Shown here: piece by piece, positions 1-8,512 of the stretch | Layout: every line of letters starts with the position of its first letter | Numbering within the stretch: position 1 is the first letter of the stretch | Source of the DNA: Leptospira wolffii serovar Khorat str. Khorat-H2 | GTDB taxonomy: Bacteria > Spirochaetota > Leptospiria > Leptospirales > Leptospiraceae | Direction: 5' to 3' | Length of the DNA stretch: 64,000 nt | Assembly: GCF_000306115.2 (NCBI RefSeq) | Contig: NZ_AKWX02000007.1 | Coordinates: 806,001 to 870,000 of the forward strand | The notes under the pieces: generated by a model | Databases searched by the model: none | The model's input: only the letters and a program-made list of their open reading frames with translations | What the model was told of the DNA's origin: nothing | Translations under genes and position numbers: made by a program

Positions 1-1
1 C

Positions 2-790
2 TCTCCTTTCGGCCATAGCGGAGAGAACCCGGGAGGGGTGAGAATCGGAGGAGAGGGTAGAGGAAAATCCGCGGTCTTCCAAGCCATGGAAAGAAGGTAC
101 AAGGATTACCGAACGGACGAGCAACTGGATGTTCGACAATTGAAGATCGCTCTCAAACGTTTGCGCAATCTCAGGAAGGAAGGGATTCCAGAATTCCATC
201 TCCCCAAAACTGTGGATGCGACTTGTAGGAATGCGGGCGATCCTGAACTGGTTTTCGAAAGAACCAGAAAGAACGGAATCAAGGTATTATTACTCATGGA
301 TACTGGAGGGAGTATGACTCCTCATGCGGAGAGGGTGAGTAAACTATTCTCCGCCGCCCACCAGATCAGCCATTTTAAGGAATTCGGGCATTATTATTTC
401 CACAATTCCATATACGACTGCGTTTATCCTAAAGGGGATCTACGTTATCCGATTCCTCTTAAAAACCTATTCAAGAAACATAAGGAGGATACCAAGGTCA
501 TCCTTGTGGGAGATGCGTATATGGCGCCTTATGAACTGTTGGATCCTTCCTACGGTTTCTATCATTCCCGATTTCGTTCCGATCATAGATTACCCGAGGA
601 TCCGAAATCGGGATTGGATAGTTTCAAAAGACTTAAAAGCCATTTCCAAGAATCCATATGGATGAATCCGGAGCCCAAACGATACTGGGACGCGCCCACC
701 ATCTACGAACTCAAAAAAGTCTTTCCCATGTTCTTCCTGAGCATAGACGGCCTGGAAGATGGAATCAGGAGACTTCTGGGACAAACCTAA
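2..790 (+). CDS. VWA-domain (CoxE-like) protein, 5' end cut by window
   Basis: The open frame runs from the first bases of the window without a stop, and the residues before the first internal GTG (38) read SPFGHSGENPGG, which fits the conserved linker before the VWA domain in CoxE-like proteins. The true start therefore lies upstream of the window. Counting from the GTG, a metal-ion-dependent adhesion motif of the variant form DTGGS sits at residues 88-92, within the hydrophobic strand VLLLMDTGGSM. The family is known as VWA/CoxE-like; such proteins often work with MoxR AAA+ ATPases, but none is visible here. The partner and substrate are unknown. It converges on the YceI gene; the two stop codons are only a few bases apart inside a short palindrome. 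Confidence 0.8.
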   Translation, partial: SPFGHSGENPGGVRIGGEGRGKSAVFQAMERRYKDYRTDEQLDVRQLKIALKRLRNLRKEGIPEFHLPKTVDATCRNAGDPELVFERTRKNGIKVLLLMDTGGSMTPHAERVSKLFSAAHQISHFKEFGHYYFHNSIYDCVYPKGDLRYPIPLKNLFKKHKEDTKVILVGDAYMAPYELLDPSYGFYHSRFRSDHRLPEDPKSGLDSFKRLKSHFQESIWMNPEPKRYWDAPTIYELKKVFPMFFLSIDGLEDGIRRLLGQT

Positions 791-800
791 TTTAAGGTTT
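783..800. terminator. Short palindrome holding both convergent stop codons
   Basis: AAACCT-AATTTA-AGGTTT forms a perfect 6-bp stem. The stop codons of the converging VWA and YceI genes fall within it. It is AT-rich and weak, so a role as a two-way terminator is only a guess. Confidence 0.25.
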
Positions 801-1340
801 TAGAATAAAAGAATATTCTATCGAAACTTCGTTCTTAGCCGTCGTGAAAAGAAGGCTAGGTGCGACCACTTCGAAATCGCTCATAAGAACCTGGAATTTT
901 CCGGAGATGAAAATCTCCTGACCCTCATAGCGTACCTTGGCTTGGGATTTCACCGGTTTGGTAATCCCGTTCACCGTCAGATTTCCGGAAATAGTCCATT
1001 CTTCCTTGGAGGTCGCTATCGATCCCAATTGGAAAGTAATTTGACTGTGTACAGGAAATCCCAAGGCCTCGGAGATATGTTCGTCCCTATTCTCGTCTCC
1101 GGATCGGATTTCCTTGATCGGGACTTCGATTTTCAGAGTTTTGGGAGCGGCTAAACCGTCGGCATTTCTTTGGAACTGCACGGGAGAAACCACGGTTCCT
1201 TTACATTGGCCGATGACGGTCTTAAACGGATGAATAACGGTAAACTGGATATCCGTTTTGGCCAAATTTACGTTTTCGGAATGAACCGGAAGTATGGAAA
1301 CGAATGCGAATATAAGAATGGAATAGAAAATACGAATCAT
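792..1340 (-). CDS. YceI-family periplasmic protein
   Basis: The 182-residue product starts with a signal peptide (MIRIFYSILIFAFVSILPVHS) followed by a YceI lipocalin-like barrel with recognisable elements: an early ADI-like strand (LAKTDIQFTVIH), RDEHI before the phenylalanine-rich segment, and the late GNLTVNGITKPV motif typical of the family. YceI proteins bind isoprenoid-type lipids in the periplasm. I chose the ATG at 1340 because GAGGA lies 4-8 bases upstream and it gives a clean signal peptide; a longer frame to 1400 would add residues ahead of it. It lies 8 bp downstream of a histidine-bearing four-helix membrane protein, a pairing seen for YceI and cytochrome b561-like proteins. Confidence 0.85.
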   Translation of the reverse strand: MIRIFYSILIFAFVSILPVHSENVNLAKTDIQFTVIHPFKTVIGQCKGTVVSPVQFQRNADGLAAPKTLKIEVPIKEIRSGDENRDEHISEALGFPVHSQITFQLGSIATSKEEWTISGNLTVNGITKPVKSQAKVRYEGQEIFISGKFQVLMSDFEVVAPSLLFTTAKNEVSIEYSFILKP

Positions 1341-1348
1341 TATCGTCC

Positions 1349-2062
1349 TCAAAAATAAAATACTGCTATAGAAACCGTGAACGCGGAGAATCCCGCCCAT
1401 CCCACCGTCCTCATCGTATCGGCCGCGGAATGCCCGTCTTTCGGGATTTGCTGTCCGATAAAAGGGAGTGCGAGCATGGCAGGTAAATGGATCCAGATCA
1501 TCGCCTTATGGGTAAAGATGGTACTCAGTCCTTCTTCTCTTTCGAAACTCTTGGAGGGAGAAAAGAAAGCCAGACCGGCGGTCAGTGCGTAGAGAGTGAA
1601 AGTCGTTCCTGCCAAGGATTTGTGAGTGCTTCCTCCCGGATCTCCGTCCCAAGGAGAAACTTGCATCAAATAGGTATATACGGGCAGATTTTGCTGCGGA
1701 TTCTGAGCGAGAAAGAAAGTAGCAAACGGCTCGTATTCCTTATGAAGGTGGGAAAGGGATTTTTCTCCTGCGAGGTTAGTGGCTAACCAAAATCCCCAGG
1801 TAAGAAGCCCCAGTCCCTGGTGCCAGTTTAATAATGTCCTTCTAGTCTCTATGGTCTCTCTTTCCTTTTTTCGTTCTTCCGCATCCGGAGCGATCCGAAC
1901 AGGAGTCGATTCTTGGGAGTAAAAGGACGGAGAATAGTTGGAGTAATCCGGAACTAAAGGATGGGAAGAATTGCCCGGAAAGGAGCCGAAAGGGTTGGAA
2001 TTTTGAGCCAATAAAGGGCTCGAAAATAAGAATAGAATCAAAATGGATAAAGAGGATTTCAC
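1349..2062 (-). CDS. Membrane protein with four helices and aligned histidines, possibly b561-like
   Basis: The 237-residue protein has a signal peptide (ending near LLAQ, residue 20), a proline/serine-rich stretch to about 55, a charged segment, then four hydrophobic helices near residues 80-98, 148-168, 186-203 and 215-237. Histidines stand at or near helix ends: H81, H147, H185, H192 and H211. This layout resembles di-haem cytochrome b561-type membrane proteins, though I cannot assign a family from sequence alone. It is directly upstream of YceI in the same orientation (8-bp gap), so the two are probably co-transcribed. An electron-transfer or lipid-related role is inference from that pairing. 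Confidence 0.6.
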   Translation of the reverse strand: MKSSLSILILFLFSSPLLAQNSNPFGSFPGNSSHPLVPDYSNYSPSFYSQESTPVRIAPDAEERKKERETIETRRTLLNWHQGLGLLTWGFWLATNLAGEKSLSHLHKEYEPFATFFLAQNPQQNLPVYTYLMQVSPWDGDPGGSTHKSLAGTTFTLYALTAGLAFFSPSKSFEREEGLSTIFTHKAMIWIHLPAMLALPFIGQQIPKDGHSAADTMRTVGWAGFSAFTVSIAVFYF

Positions 2063-2259
2063 TTCTGCCTCGTTCCGATCGAAATCCGTTTAAATTTAAA
2101 GAAAATCTAAATTTGGAATATGGATAAAGGAACGAAATGAATTATACAAAAACGGGATTGGTTTGAAAACAAATTTCTTGGAATCAGGGAATTACTAGCT
2201 TAGAGAGAGAATTAACCTCAATCTCCTCTGGGCGGAAAAATCGATGGACTATTTCGTTC

Positions 2260-3015
2260 CTACCTAAAATGGGAAACATGCCTAGGGTATTCCTTTCTCA
2301 GCCAATGGAGAGCCTCTCTGTATCCTAGATACTCCTTTTCCTTGCGCTTGAACAAAGGGCTATGGATGGCGTTTCTACCTCCGACCCTATGTACGGGGAG
2401 AATATGATGTAAGACTTCGTGGTGTATCACATGCTCTAACACGTATAACGGAACGTTTCCGTGATCCAGAACGGGGCTGATCCGAATGGACATGGACTCT
2501 TTATCGTAGCTTCCCAGTCTTCTTTTTCCGATCCGGTCGGACCAAAAAATGGAAAGTAAATTAAAATCAATTTTCGGGAAATATTCCTCCGTGATTCTTT
2601 TGAGAAGGGAGTTTAGGTCATAGACTTTACCTAGGGCGGAAAGATTGGGAGCGCGCTTTACTTTTCTTTCCGGTAGAGAATTCAGAAAGTCCAACACATT
2701 CTCCTTCCATTCCGGTCGGACTTTGAGACGCAGTAATTTGGACACCAATAATCGGAGTAGGGAATCGACGAGTTCCGGAGATGCGCTACGAATTTGAGTA
2801 TGCAGATTCGCATACAATACTCCTCCATCGTAACGTACCGAGTTGCTTCCGTTCTTATAAGGGTAGAATTTGATTTGAACGGAATGTACGGGTCGATTGT
2901 TATAACGGGAAGATTGCACACGGAGTTGGTTCCAAACTAGGAGAATTCTTTTTTCCCAATCTGAATCCGATTGGGAATCAGGAACCGAAAAATTCTCGGA
3001 TTCTTTTTCTTGCAT
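2260..3015 (-). CDS. SprT-like zinc metallopeptidase-like protein
   Basis: The C-terminal half carries HHEVLHH, containing the zinc-binding HExxH, followed about 14 residues later by HSPLFKRKEKEY, which gives the third ligand seen in SprT/Spartan-like domains (H-x-P-x-F). The N-terminal 100 or so residues are polar and not recognisable. I prefer the ATG at 3015, preceded by AAGGA, giving 251 residues; an ATG at 3063 has no visible ribosome binding site. Either start overlaps the 3' end of the upstream helicase gene, so the pair is translationally linked. SprT domains are known for DNA-protein crosslink repair in other organisms; a repair role beside a UvrD-type helicase is plausible but inferred. 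Confidence 0.7.
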   Translation of the reverse strand: MQEKESENFSVPDSQSDSDWEKRILLVWNQLRVQSSRYNNRPVHSVQIKFYPYKNGSNSVRYDGGVLYANLHTQIRSASPELVDSLLRLLVSKLLRLKVRPEWKENVLDFLNSLPERKVKRAPNLSALGKVYDLNSLLKRITEEYFPKIDFNLLSIFWSDRIGKRRLGSYDKESMSIRISPVLDHGNVPLYVLEHVIHHEVLHHILPVHRVGGRNAIHSPLFKRKEKEYLGYREALHWLRKEYPRHVSHFR

Positions 3016-4969
3016 CCGCTTCCTTCGTTTGTCCGCCGTTTTCTGAATCCGGATGATTTGCATCCGAACTTTCGCTTTTTGAAATGAATTGTTTCTCCAG
3101 AACTTTTTCCGGCTCTCGAATCTCTTCTATAAAGCGGGAAACCCGATTGAAATGTTGCGAGTTTTTCTGAACGGAGATTTGAGGGAAGGTAAGTAAGAGC
3201 TTTCTTTTGGCGCGAGTGATCGCCACGTAAAAAAGTCTTCTTTCTTCCTCCAGATTCTTTTCTCCTCTGCCGGAAGGAAAGGAACCTTCGGTCACATTCA
3301 ATAGGATTACCGTATCGAACTCTAATCCCTTGGAAGAATGCACCGTGGATAGGACCAATCTCTCGTCCTCTTCTTCTGGAGAAATTTTTTCCAGACTCTT
3401 GGAAGGACCGTCGAGACTCACATCCACTAAGAATTCATGTAACGTTTTGTATTTTTGGGAAAGAGTTAAGAATGCGTTCAAATCGTCGATTCTTCTCTTA
3501 GAATCGTCGTATTTCTTTTCCAAGAGAGGAGAATAGAAATCGATAAAACTGCCTAATGTTTTCTGTAGATCCGAATCATCCGATTCGAGTAGCCCGCCCA
3601 ATTCCTTTAAATAAGAGGCGGAAGCTCCTTTTAAAGAATAGAATATATTCTTAAGATGTGTTTCCCCATTCTCCAATTCCTGAAGAATGGACTTGGCCTT
3701 TGCGGAACCGATTCCGGGGATTAAAAGAAGAATGCGCAGCCAGGAAATGGAATCCGAACGATTCTCCTTGATCTTCAATAATGCGAGATAGTCCTTAGCG
3801 TGAGCGCTTTCAACGAATTTCTTTCCACCGAATTTCAAAAACGGAATATTTCTTTGACTGAGCACTAATTCCAGCTGATTCGAATTCCAGCCGGATCGGA
3901 ATAGAACTGCTATATCCTTGAGAGGAACCCCGTCTTCTCTTCTTTCGAGTATAAGGTCCGCGATTCCTTCCGCTTCCTCTAATTCGTCCGCAAACCCGAC
4001 TAGTGCCGGTTTTTGAAAATCCTCGTTCTTGGTATATAGATACTTCTCGTATTTCTCTCTGAAATTTGAAAGGACTGTGTTCGCTAGATTTAATATGGAA
4101 GGGGTGCTTCTATAATTCCTTTCCAGATAAATCGTTTTTGTTTTGGGAAATATTTTAGGAAAATTGAAAATACCGTTCACGTCCGCGCCGCGAAAAGAAT
4201 ATACGCTTTGCGCGTCGTCTCCTACCACGAGTATATTTTCGTGGTCTAGAGCTAAGAGACAGGAGATATGGGCTTGGATCTGATTGGTGTCCTGGAATTC
4301 GTCCACCATGATGTAACGATATTGTTCCGATATTTTTTTGCGGACGGTCTCGTGCTTATTCAGAAGTTCCAAGCAATAAACGAGCAGATCATCATAGTCC
4401 ACAAGAGATCGAAGCCTTTTGTATTCCGAATATTCCACGAATATCCTTTGGATCAGAATCGATTGGTCCAGAAATTTAGGGTATTCGGCTTTTAGGAGTT
4501 CCTCCAATGTTTTGGAGCGATTGATCATCGCAGAGTGTAAGGAAATCAGCGTATCGTTGGAAGGAAATCTGGATTTTTGTAATGCGTATTCTCCCTGAGT
4601 CCTAAGCAATTGAAAAATATCGGAGCAATCCGATTCGTCCAGAATGGAGAATTGAGAGGATAATCCCAAAACGGGAGCGTATTTTCGGAGAATATGACTA
4701 CTAAAGGAATGGAAGGTTCCGCCATGGACCCGAGCGCAGCGTTTGTCCAATAGGGAAACGGAACGAGAGAGCATTTCTCTCGCTGCTTTTCGGGTAAAAG
4801 TGAGTAATAGAATGTTTTCTGCGGGAATTCCGGCTTCGACCAATTTCGCCAGGCGGTGGACGATGGTCTTCGTTTTTCCGGTCCCCGCTCCCGCTATGAC
4901 GAGAACGGGACCTTCGGTGGTCTCGATGGCCTCTTTTTGCTTTTCGTTTAAGAGATCCGGTTCCGACAT
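2978..4969 (-). CDS. UvrD/PcrA/Rep-type ATP-dependent DNA helicase
   Basis: This 663-residue superfamily 1A helicase shows the standard motifs in order: Q-motif LNEKQKEAI, Walker A GAGTGKT near residue 30, TFTRKAAREM (Ia), Walker B VDEFQDTN, GDDAQSVYSFRGA (III), ERNYRST (IV), VHSSKGLEFD (V) and VAITRAKRKL (VI). Members unwind DNA 3' to 5' in repair and replication restart. The C-terminal tail after motif VI is polar and short. It sits between slyD (6 bp upstream) and the SprT-like gene (overlapping). Whether it is the cell's PcrA/UvrD or a second paralogue cannot be told from this window, so I give no symbol. Confidence 0.93.
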   Translation of the reverse strand: MSEPDLLNEKQKEAIETTEGPVLVIAGAGTGKTKTIVHRLAKLVEAGIPAENILLLTFTRKAAREMLSRSVSLLDKRCARVHGGTFHSFSSHILRKYAPVLGLSSQFSILDESDCSDIFQLLRTQGEYALQKSRFPSNDTLISLHSAMINRSKTLEELLKAEYPKFLDQSILIQRIFVEYSEYKRLRSLVDYDDLLVYCLELLNKHETVRKKISEQYRYIMVDEFQDTNQIQAHISCLLALDHENILVVGDDAQSVYSFRGADVNGIFNFPKIFPKTKTIYLERNYRSTPSILNLANTVLSNFREKYEKYLYTKNEDFQKPALVGFADELEEAEGIADLILERREDGVPLKDIAVLFRSGWNSNQLELVLSQRNIPFLKFGGKKFVESAHAKDYLALLKIKENRSDSISWLRILLLIPGIGSAKAKSILQELENGETHLKNIFYSLKGASASYLKELGGLLESDDSDLQKTLGSFIDFYSPLLEKKYDDSKRRIDDLNAFLTLSQKYKTLHEFLVDVSLDGPSKSLEKISPEEEDERLVLSTVHSSKGLEFDTVILLNVTEGSFPSGRGEKNLEEERRLFYVAITRAKRKLLLTFPQISVQKNSQHFNRVSRFIEEIREPEKVLEKQFISKSESSDANHPDSENGGQTKEADARKRIREFFGS

Positions 4970-4975
4970 CGAGAC

Positions 4976-5446
4976 TCAGTGGTGGTGGTGTCCCCCCTCT
5001 CCGTGAACGTGACCATGGCTGACTTCTTCGTCCGTAGCGGTGCGAGTGGTTACGATCTGCACGTCGAAAATCAGGTCCACGCCTGCAAGAGGATGGTTTC
5101 CGTCCACGATGATGGTTTCTCCCTTGATTTCGGTGATGGTATAAACTACATCGGGTTCGTCCGTTTGGAACATCATTCCTACGCTCAGCACTTCTCCTTC
5201 CGGAAACTGGCTCTTAGGAACATCGAAGACTTTTTCCGGATCTTTAGGGCCGTAGGCCTTATCCGCATCCACAGAGATGACTCGCTTGTCGCCTGCGTTT
5301 AGGCCTTTGATCTCGTCTTCCAGACCTGTGATGATCTGGCCCGTGCCTTCCAAATAGGAAAGAGGGTGGCTGCCTTCGGAGGTATCGATCAGATTTCCCT
5401 CTTTGTCCTTTAACGTATAATGGAAGGTTACGACTCTAGGATTCAT
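4976..5446 (-). CDS. slyD: FKBP-type peptidyl-prolyl isomerase, SlyD family
   Basis: The 156-residue protein begins VVTFHYTLKDKEGNLIDTSEG, the start of the SlyD FKBP domain, includes the LEGTGQIITGLEDEIKGLNAGDK segment (read in two parts) and an inserted-flap chaperone domain (about residues 70-125), and ends in a histidine-rich metal-binding tail, HGHVHGEGGHHHH. SlyD accelerates proline isomerisation, acts as a chaperone and binds nickel/zinc in the cytoplasm. It is the first gene of a probable slyD-helicase-SprT unit; the gap to the helicase is 6 bp. The short tail, compared with the long E. coli one, is common in other bacteria. Confidence 0.92.
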   Translation of the reverse strand: MNPRVVTFHYTLKDKEGNLIDTSEGSHPLSYLEGTGQIITGLEDEIKGLNAGDKRVISVDADKAYGPKDPEKVFDVPKSQFPEGEVLSVGMMFQTDEPDVVYTITEIKGETIIVDGNHPLAGVDLIFDVQIVTTRTATDEEVSHGHVHGEGGHHHH

Positions 5447-5571
5447 TCAAATTGGCTCCGTTTGGGGGGTAATTCCCGGTTAGCGGTGGGACGGAAAGAT
5501 TGGTTCCGAAACCGTGCTTAAGTTAGTATATTCTTGGAAGGTCCTGGGACAATCAGATTTTTGCGATTAGT

Positions 5572-5907
5572 CTAAAAGTCATAGGAAATTTCGACTCCGA
5601 AACTTTCCACTTCCTTGATGAATTGTTCCACTCGGTTTGCTAGGAAGAACCAAGAATCCCGATGGACTATATCGCTTAGGAAATTCAAGAAGCGATTGGT
5701 ATTCATAAGGGCGAACGAGTTGTCCTGGGTATAATTGACTAAAATAGTATAGGCCAGGGACTTGAGAACGCGATCGTGAGCCGGAAGTTCGTGCAGATTG
5801 GGAAGGGAAGGTTCGGACAATATAAGCCTAGACTTGGAATTTCCTTCCGTAATGTAAAGGTTATAGTCCGTTGAATTCGGCACTCTTTCCGCGGAGTATA
5901 CTTTCAT
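5572..5907 (-). CDS. Conserved-looking hypothetical protein, 111 residues
   Basis: I do not recognise this protein. It has no signal peptide or membrane segment. The sequence is mixed alpha/beta in character, with a central ELPAHDRVLKSLAYTILVNY segment that looks helical and a C-terminal half ending in an aromatic/acidic tail. Coding use resembles its neighbours, and it stands alone between slyD and the SpoIIE phosphatase gene with gaps of about 125 and 150 bp on either side, so it probably has its own promoter. Confidence 0.6.
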   Translation of the reverse strand: MKVYSAERVPNSTDYNLYITEGNSKSRLILSEPSLPNLHELPAHDRVLKSLAYTILVNYTQDNSFALMNTNRFLNFLSDIVHRDSWFFLANRVEQFIKEVESFGVEISYDF

Positions 5908-6055
5908 TCTGATTTTCCCCTATCCTTTAAGAGGATTTTATGTCTGTACCGACTCAAAATCGAATTCCATTTAGAAACAATACCGGAAAAAGTCAACGGG
6001 AAAGAATCCTTTTGTCATTGCTAAGCCACAAAACGAATCTTAGCTTGGCCGATAT

Positions 6056-8458
6056 TTAAGAAGCCTTTTTCAAAATATTTGTAGTCCGAAAGAAACTTTC
6101 CCCGTCTAAACCGTTCTCGGCTAGGAACTTTACGATTCTATCCTTAGAATAGCCCAGTTTAAAATAAATTTTTGCCAAGAGCAGGATATTTTCCTCTTTT
6201 TTAGACTCTCTATATAGTATCTTTTCAGAATATATTCTGGCCCGATCGAAATTTCCACTTTTATAAAGTGCCCAGGCGGTAAGATAAGAAAGTTCCAGAT
6301 CCATAGGATGGGTTAGGGCTAAACTTTCGAATCTTAGGACCGCTTCCTTTCTTCTTCCCGATTTCCAAAAAGAGACTGCAGTTTGTAACGTTTTTCTTTT
6401 GGAGATTTCGCTCCGTTTCCCGGATGCTCGGGAGGTTTCTTCGTAAGATTCCCGAATCAACTGCACAAGACTCAGGTCGTCCGTAAAATCACCTAACATA
6501 CGTATGCGATTCATTACCGATTCCAGGTCCGAAGGACTCTCAGAGGCGATTCTTAGAAATTCTTCGGAAAAGGAACGGATTTCGGAAGATTCTTCTCTAA
6601 GTCTTAGATCCTCTCTTCCGTCGGAACCGATTAAGATCCTGTCCCCTTCTTCCAGAGAAAGCCCGATTACTCTGATCTGGGTGGAATCGAAAGGAAAACC
6701 CATTTTAGGATTAGAATCCTCTTCTAAGAAACCGGCAATTCCGCGACGGACGAGTACGGATCTCGGATGGTCTGAATTGAGTAAGAATAAAGAGGAAGTT
6801 TCCGGATCCAACAGACAAAACACTCCTGTCACGAATAGGTTCCCGTCGAAGGTCTGAAAGACGCGGTGCAATTCTTGGTATACTCCAACAAGCCAGGTCT
6901 CCGGAGGTTGGGGAGAAGAATCGAAGTTTAATATCTTTGCACGAAATAAGGCCGATATCAATAGGGAGCCCGCGGCTCCTTGCAGGGATTTTCCCATCGC
7001 ATCAGAATTCATTAAGGCTAAATAGGCTTTCTCCCCCAATTTGACCTCTTCCATCCAGATGGCATCTCCTCCCAATTCCCAAGTTTTACCCTTGAATTCG
7101 AATTTCTTAAATTGGGAAGAGAGAGTTTCCAAGCGGAATGTAGCGTAGGAGGCCATCTTGGACTCGAAACTTTTTTGTAGGATTCCCATAAGGAAATAAT
7201 CGCCGTCCTGTTTTTCCTTCATGATCCTTGCTTCTTTTAGGGATTCTCTCAATTCTCCGGTTCGTGATTTCACTTCCTCCTGCAATTTTCCGTTCCAGAC
7301 TTCCAACTCCAGTTTCATCTCTAAAAATCGTTGGGAGAGTCGAAATGCTGAAAATACGATCAAACCTAGAACGGAAAATCCGGAGGTTCTGGGAAGGTCC
7401 GCGATTCCTCTTGCGATCGCGGTATCCAATCCGATGGAAACGAATAGTATTAAAATTGCCCCTAAGAATCCGAAGGCGTCCTTTTCTCCGGAGCGAATTC
7501 TATCGACCAGTCTTAAAAGAATGAGGATACAATAGGGGATCCAAGAAGGTTGGAGTAGGGTTCGATTCCAGTGATCCATGTTTAGAATGGATTCCGAAAA
7601 ATAGAAGATACTCGCGCATAAAACGGACCAGAGGAAAAGTAGGAAAGATACCTTTACCATTTTAACGCCGAAAAATCCGGAAAGAAAGGCGAAGAAACTA
7701 GGAAATAGAAAGGGAAGAATACAGTATTCCAGCTTCTTACAATCCGAAAAAGATAAACCTAGTTCGTATTTCCATTCGCTCCCTAAGAATTCGTAAACGG
7801 AGAATAATACCAAAAAGGTCCCGAAGAAAAGATTGGAGGAGAGACTTGTTTCCTTTAGTCCTAATAAAAGAAAATAGAAACCTATTGAAATGAATAAAGA
7901 GATGAGTATTAGAAGGGAAATCTGGAAAACGTAATATTCTTTTCGTATCTTGTCCGCCGGACCGATTTTGGGAGTTCCTCTTAAGACTCCGATCTCTTTT
8001 GGAAAATAGCCTCGAATATAAAGATCTATTCTGTTTTCGGAGGAAAACGGGATTCCGTATAGAATGCGGGTTTTGTCATACCTGTCTTCATATTCTTCTT
8101 GGTTGTAAATCGATTGTCCGTTCCAGAATATTTGCAAATTCTCCGAAACTTTACCAAGGGACAACGCTAGGCTGCATTCTTCCGAAGGAGAAGAATAGAC
8201 TACGTTGCGACTGAGATAAACGAATCCGGAAGAGATTGGGAATAGATTTTTGGGAAGGTTCGTTTTTCCGATCGGGACCCTTTGCGAATCTAGTATATCC
8301 CAGCCTTCGGACAGATCTTGGATTTCCCTACAAGGATCTCCCGAGAAGCCGGGAGATCCAGAAAACGAATAGATTCCCTTCTCCAAAAATCCGAAGAAAA
8401 GGGAAATTCCTAGGCTAAAGATAGAAACGATAAAACAAACGACGCATTTTCCGAACAT
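6056..8458 (-). CDS. Membrane sensor with SpoIIE/PP2C phosphatase and TPR-like tail
   Basis: The 800-residue protein has an N-terminal membrane helix, an extracytoplasmic domain of the 7TMR-DISM kind (about residues 40-175, with strands around WNGQSIYNQ), roughly seven hydrophobic helices to about residue 385, a coiled-coil linker, a SpoIIE-type serine phosphatase domain, and a helical C-terminal segment with TPR-like repeats. Phosphatase metal ligands are kept: GGDAIW, NSDAMGKS, GSDGREDL and FTDDLSL. Such proteins sense a signal outside the membrane and dephosphorylate STAS-type antagonists. The start codon is fixed by a GGAGG 5 bases upstream, which lies inside a hairpin. No STAS partner is adjacent; the nearest is at 50.3 kb. 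Confidence 0.85.
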   Translation of the reverse strand: MFGKCVVCFIVSIFSLGISLFFGFLEKGIYSFSGSPGFSGDPCREIQDLSEGWDILDSQRVPIGKTNLPKNLFPISSGFVYLSRNVVYSSPSEECSLALSLGKVSENLQIFWNGQSIYNQEEYEDRYDKTRILYGIPFSSENRIDLYIRGYFPKEIGVLRGTPKIGPADKIRKEYYVFQISLLILISLFISIGFYFLLLGLKETSLSSNLFFGTFLVLFSVYEFLGSEWKYELGLSFSDCKKLEYCILPFLFPSFFAFLSGFFGVKMVKVSFLLFLWSVLCASIFYFSESILNMDHWNRTLLQPSWIPYCILILLRLVDRIRSGEKDAFGFLGAILILFVSIGLDTAIARGIADLPRTSGFSVLGLIVFSAFRLSQRFLEMKLELEVWNGKLQEEVKSRTGELRESLKEARIMKEKQDGDYFLMGILQKSFESKMASYATFRLETLSSQFKKFEFKGKTWELGGDAIWMEEVKLGEKAYLALMNSDAMGKSLQGAAGSLLISALFRAKILNFDSSPQPPETWLVGVYQELHRVFQTFDGNLFVTGVFCLLDPETSSLFLLNSDHPRSVLVRRGIAGFLEEDSNPKMGFPFDSTQIRVIGLSLEEGDRILIGSDGREDLRLREESSEIRSFSEEFLRIASESPSDLESVMNRIRMLGDFTDDLSLVQLIRESYEETSRASGKRSEISKRKTLQTAVSFWKSGRRKEAVLRFESLALTHPMDLELSYLTAWALYKSGNFDRARIYSEKILYRESKKEENILLLAKIYFKLGYSKDRIVKFLAENGLDGESFFRTTNILKKAS

Positions 8459-8460
8459 AA

Positions 8461-8480
8461 CTGCCTCCGATAAGAGGCAG
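8461..8480 (-). promoter_or_regulatory. Hairpin covering the ribosome binding site of the SpoIIE phosphatase
   Basis: On the minus strand, CTGCCTC-TTATCG-GAGGCAG folds into a perfect 7-bp stem ending two bases before the ATG at 8458. The GAGG of the Shine-Dalgarno GGAGG lies in the 3' arm, so the closed form should block ribosome entry. There is no T-run after it, which argues against a simple terminator for fadH upstream. Confidence 0.45.
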
Positions 8481-8512
8481 GTCGCTAAGAAGGGAAAATG
8501 CGCGCGTTTTTT

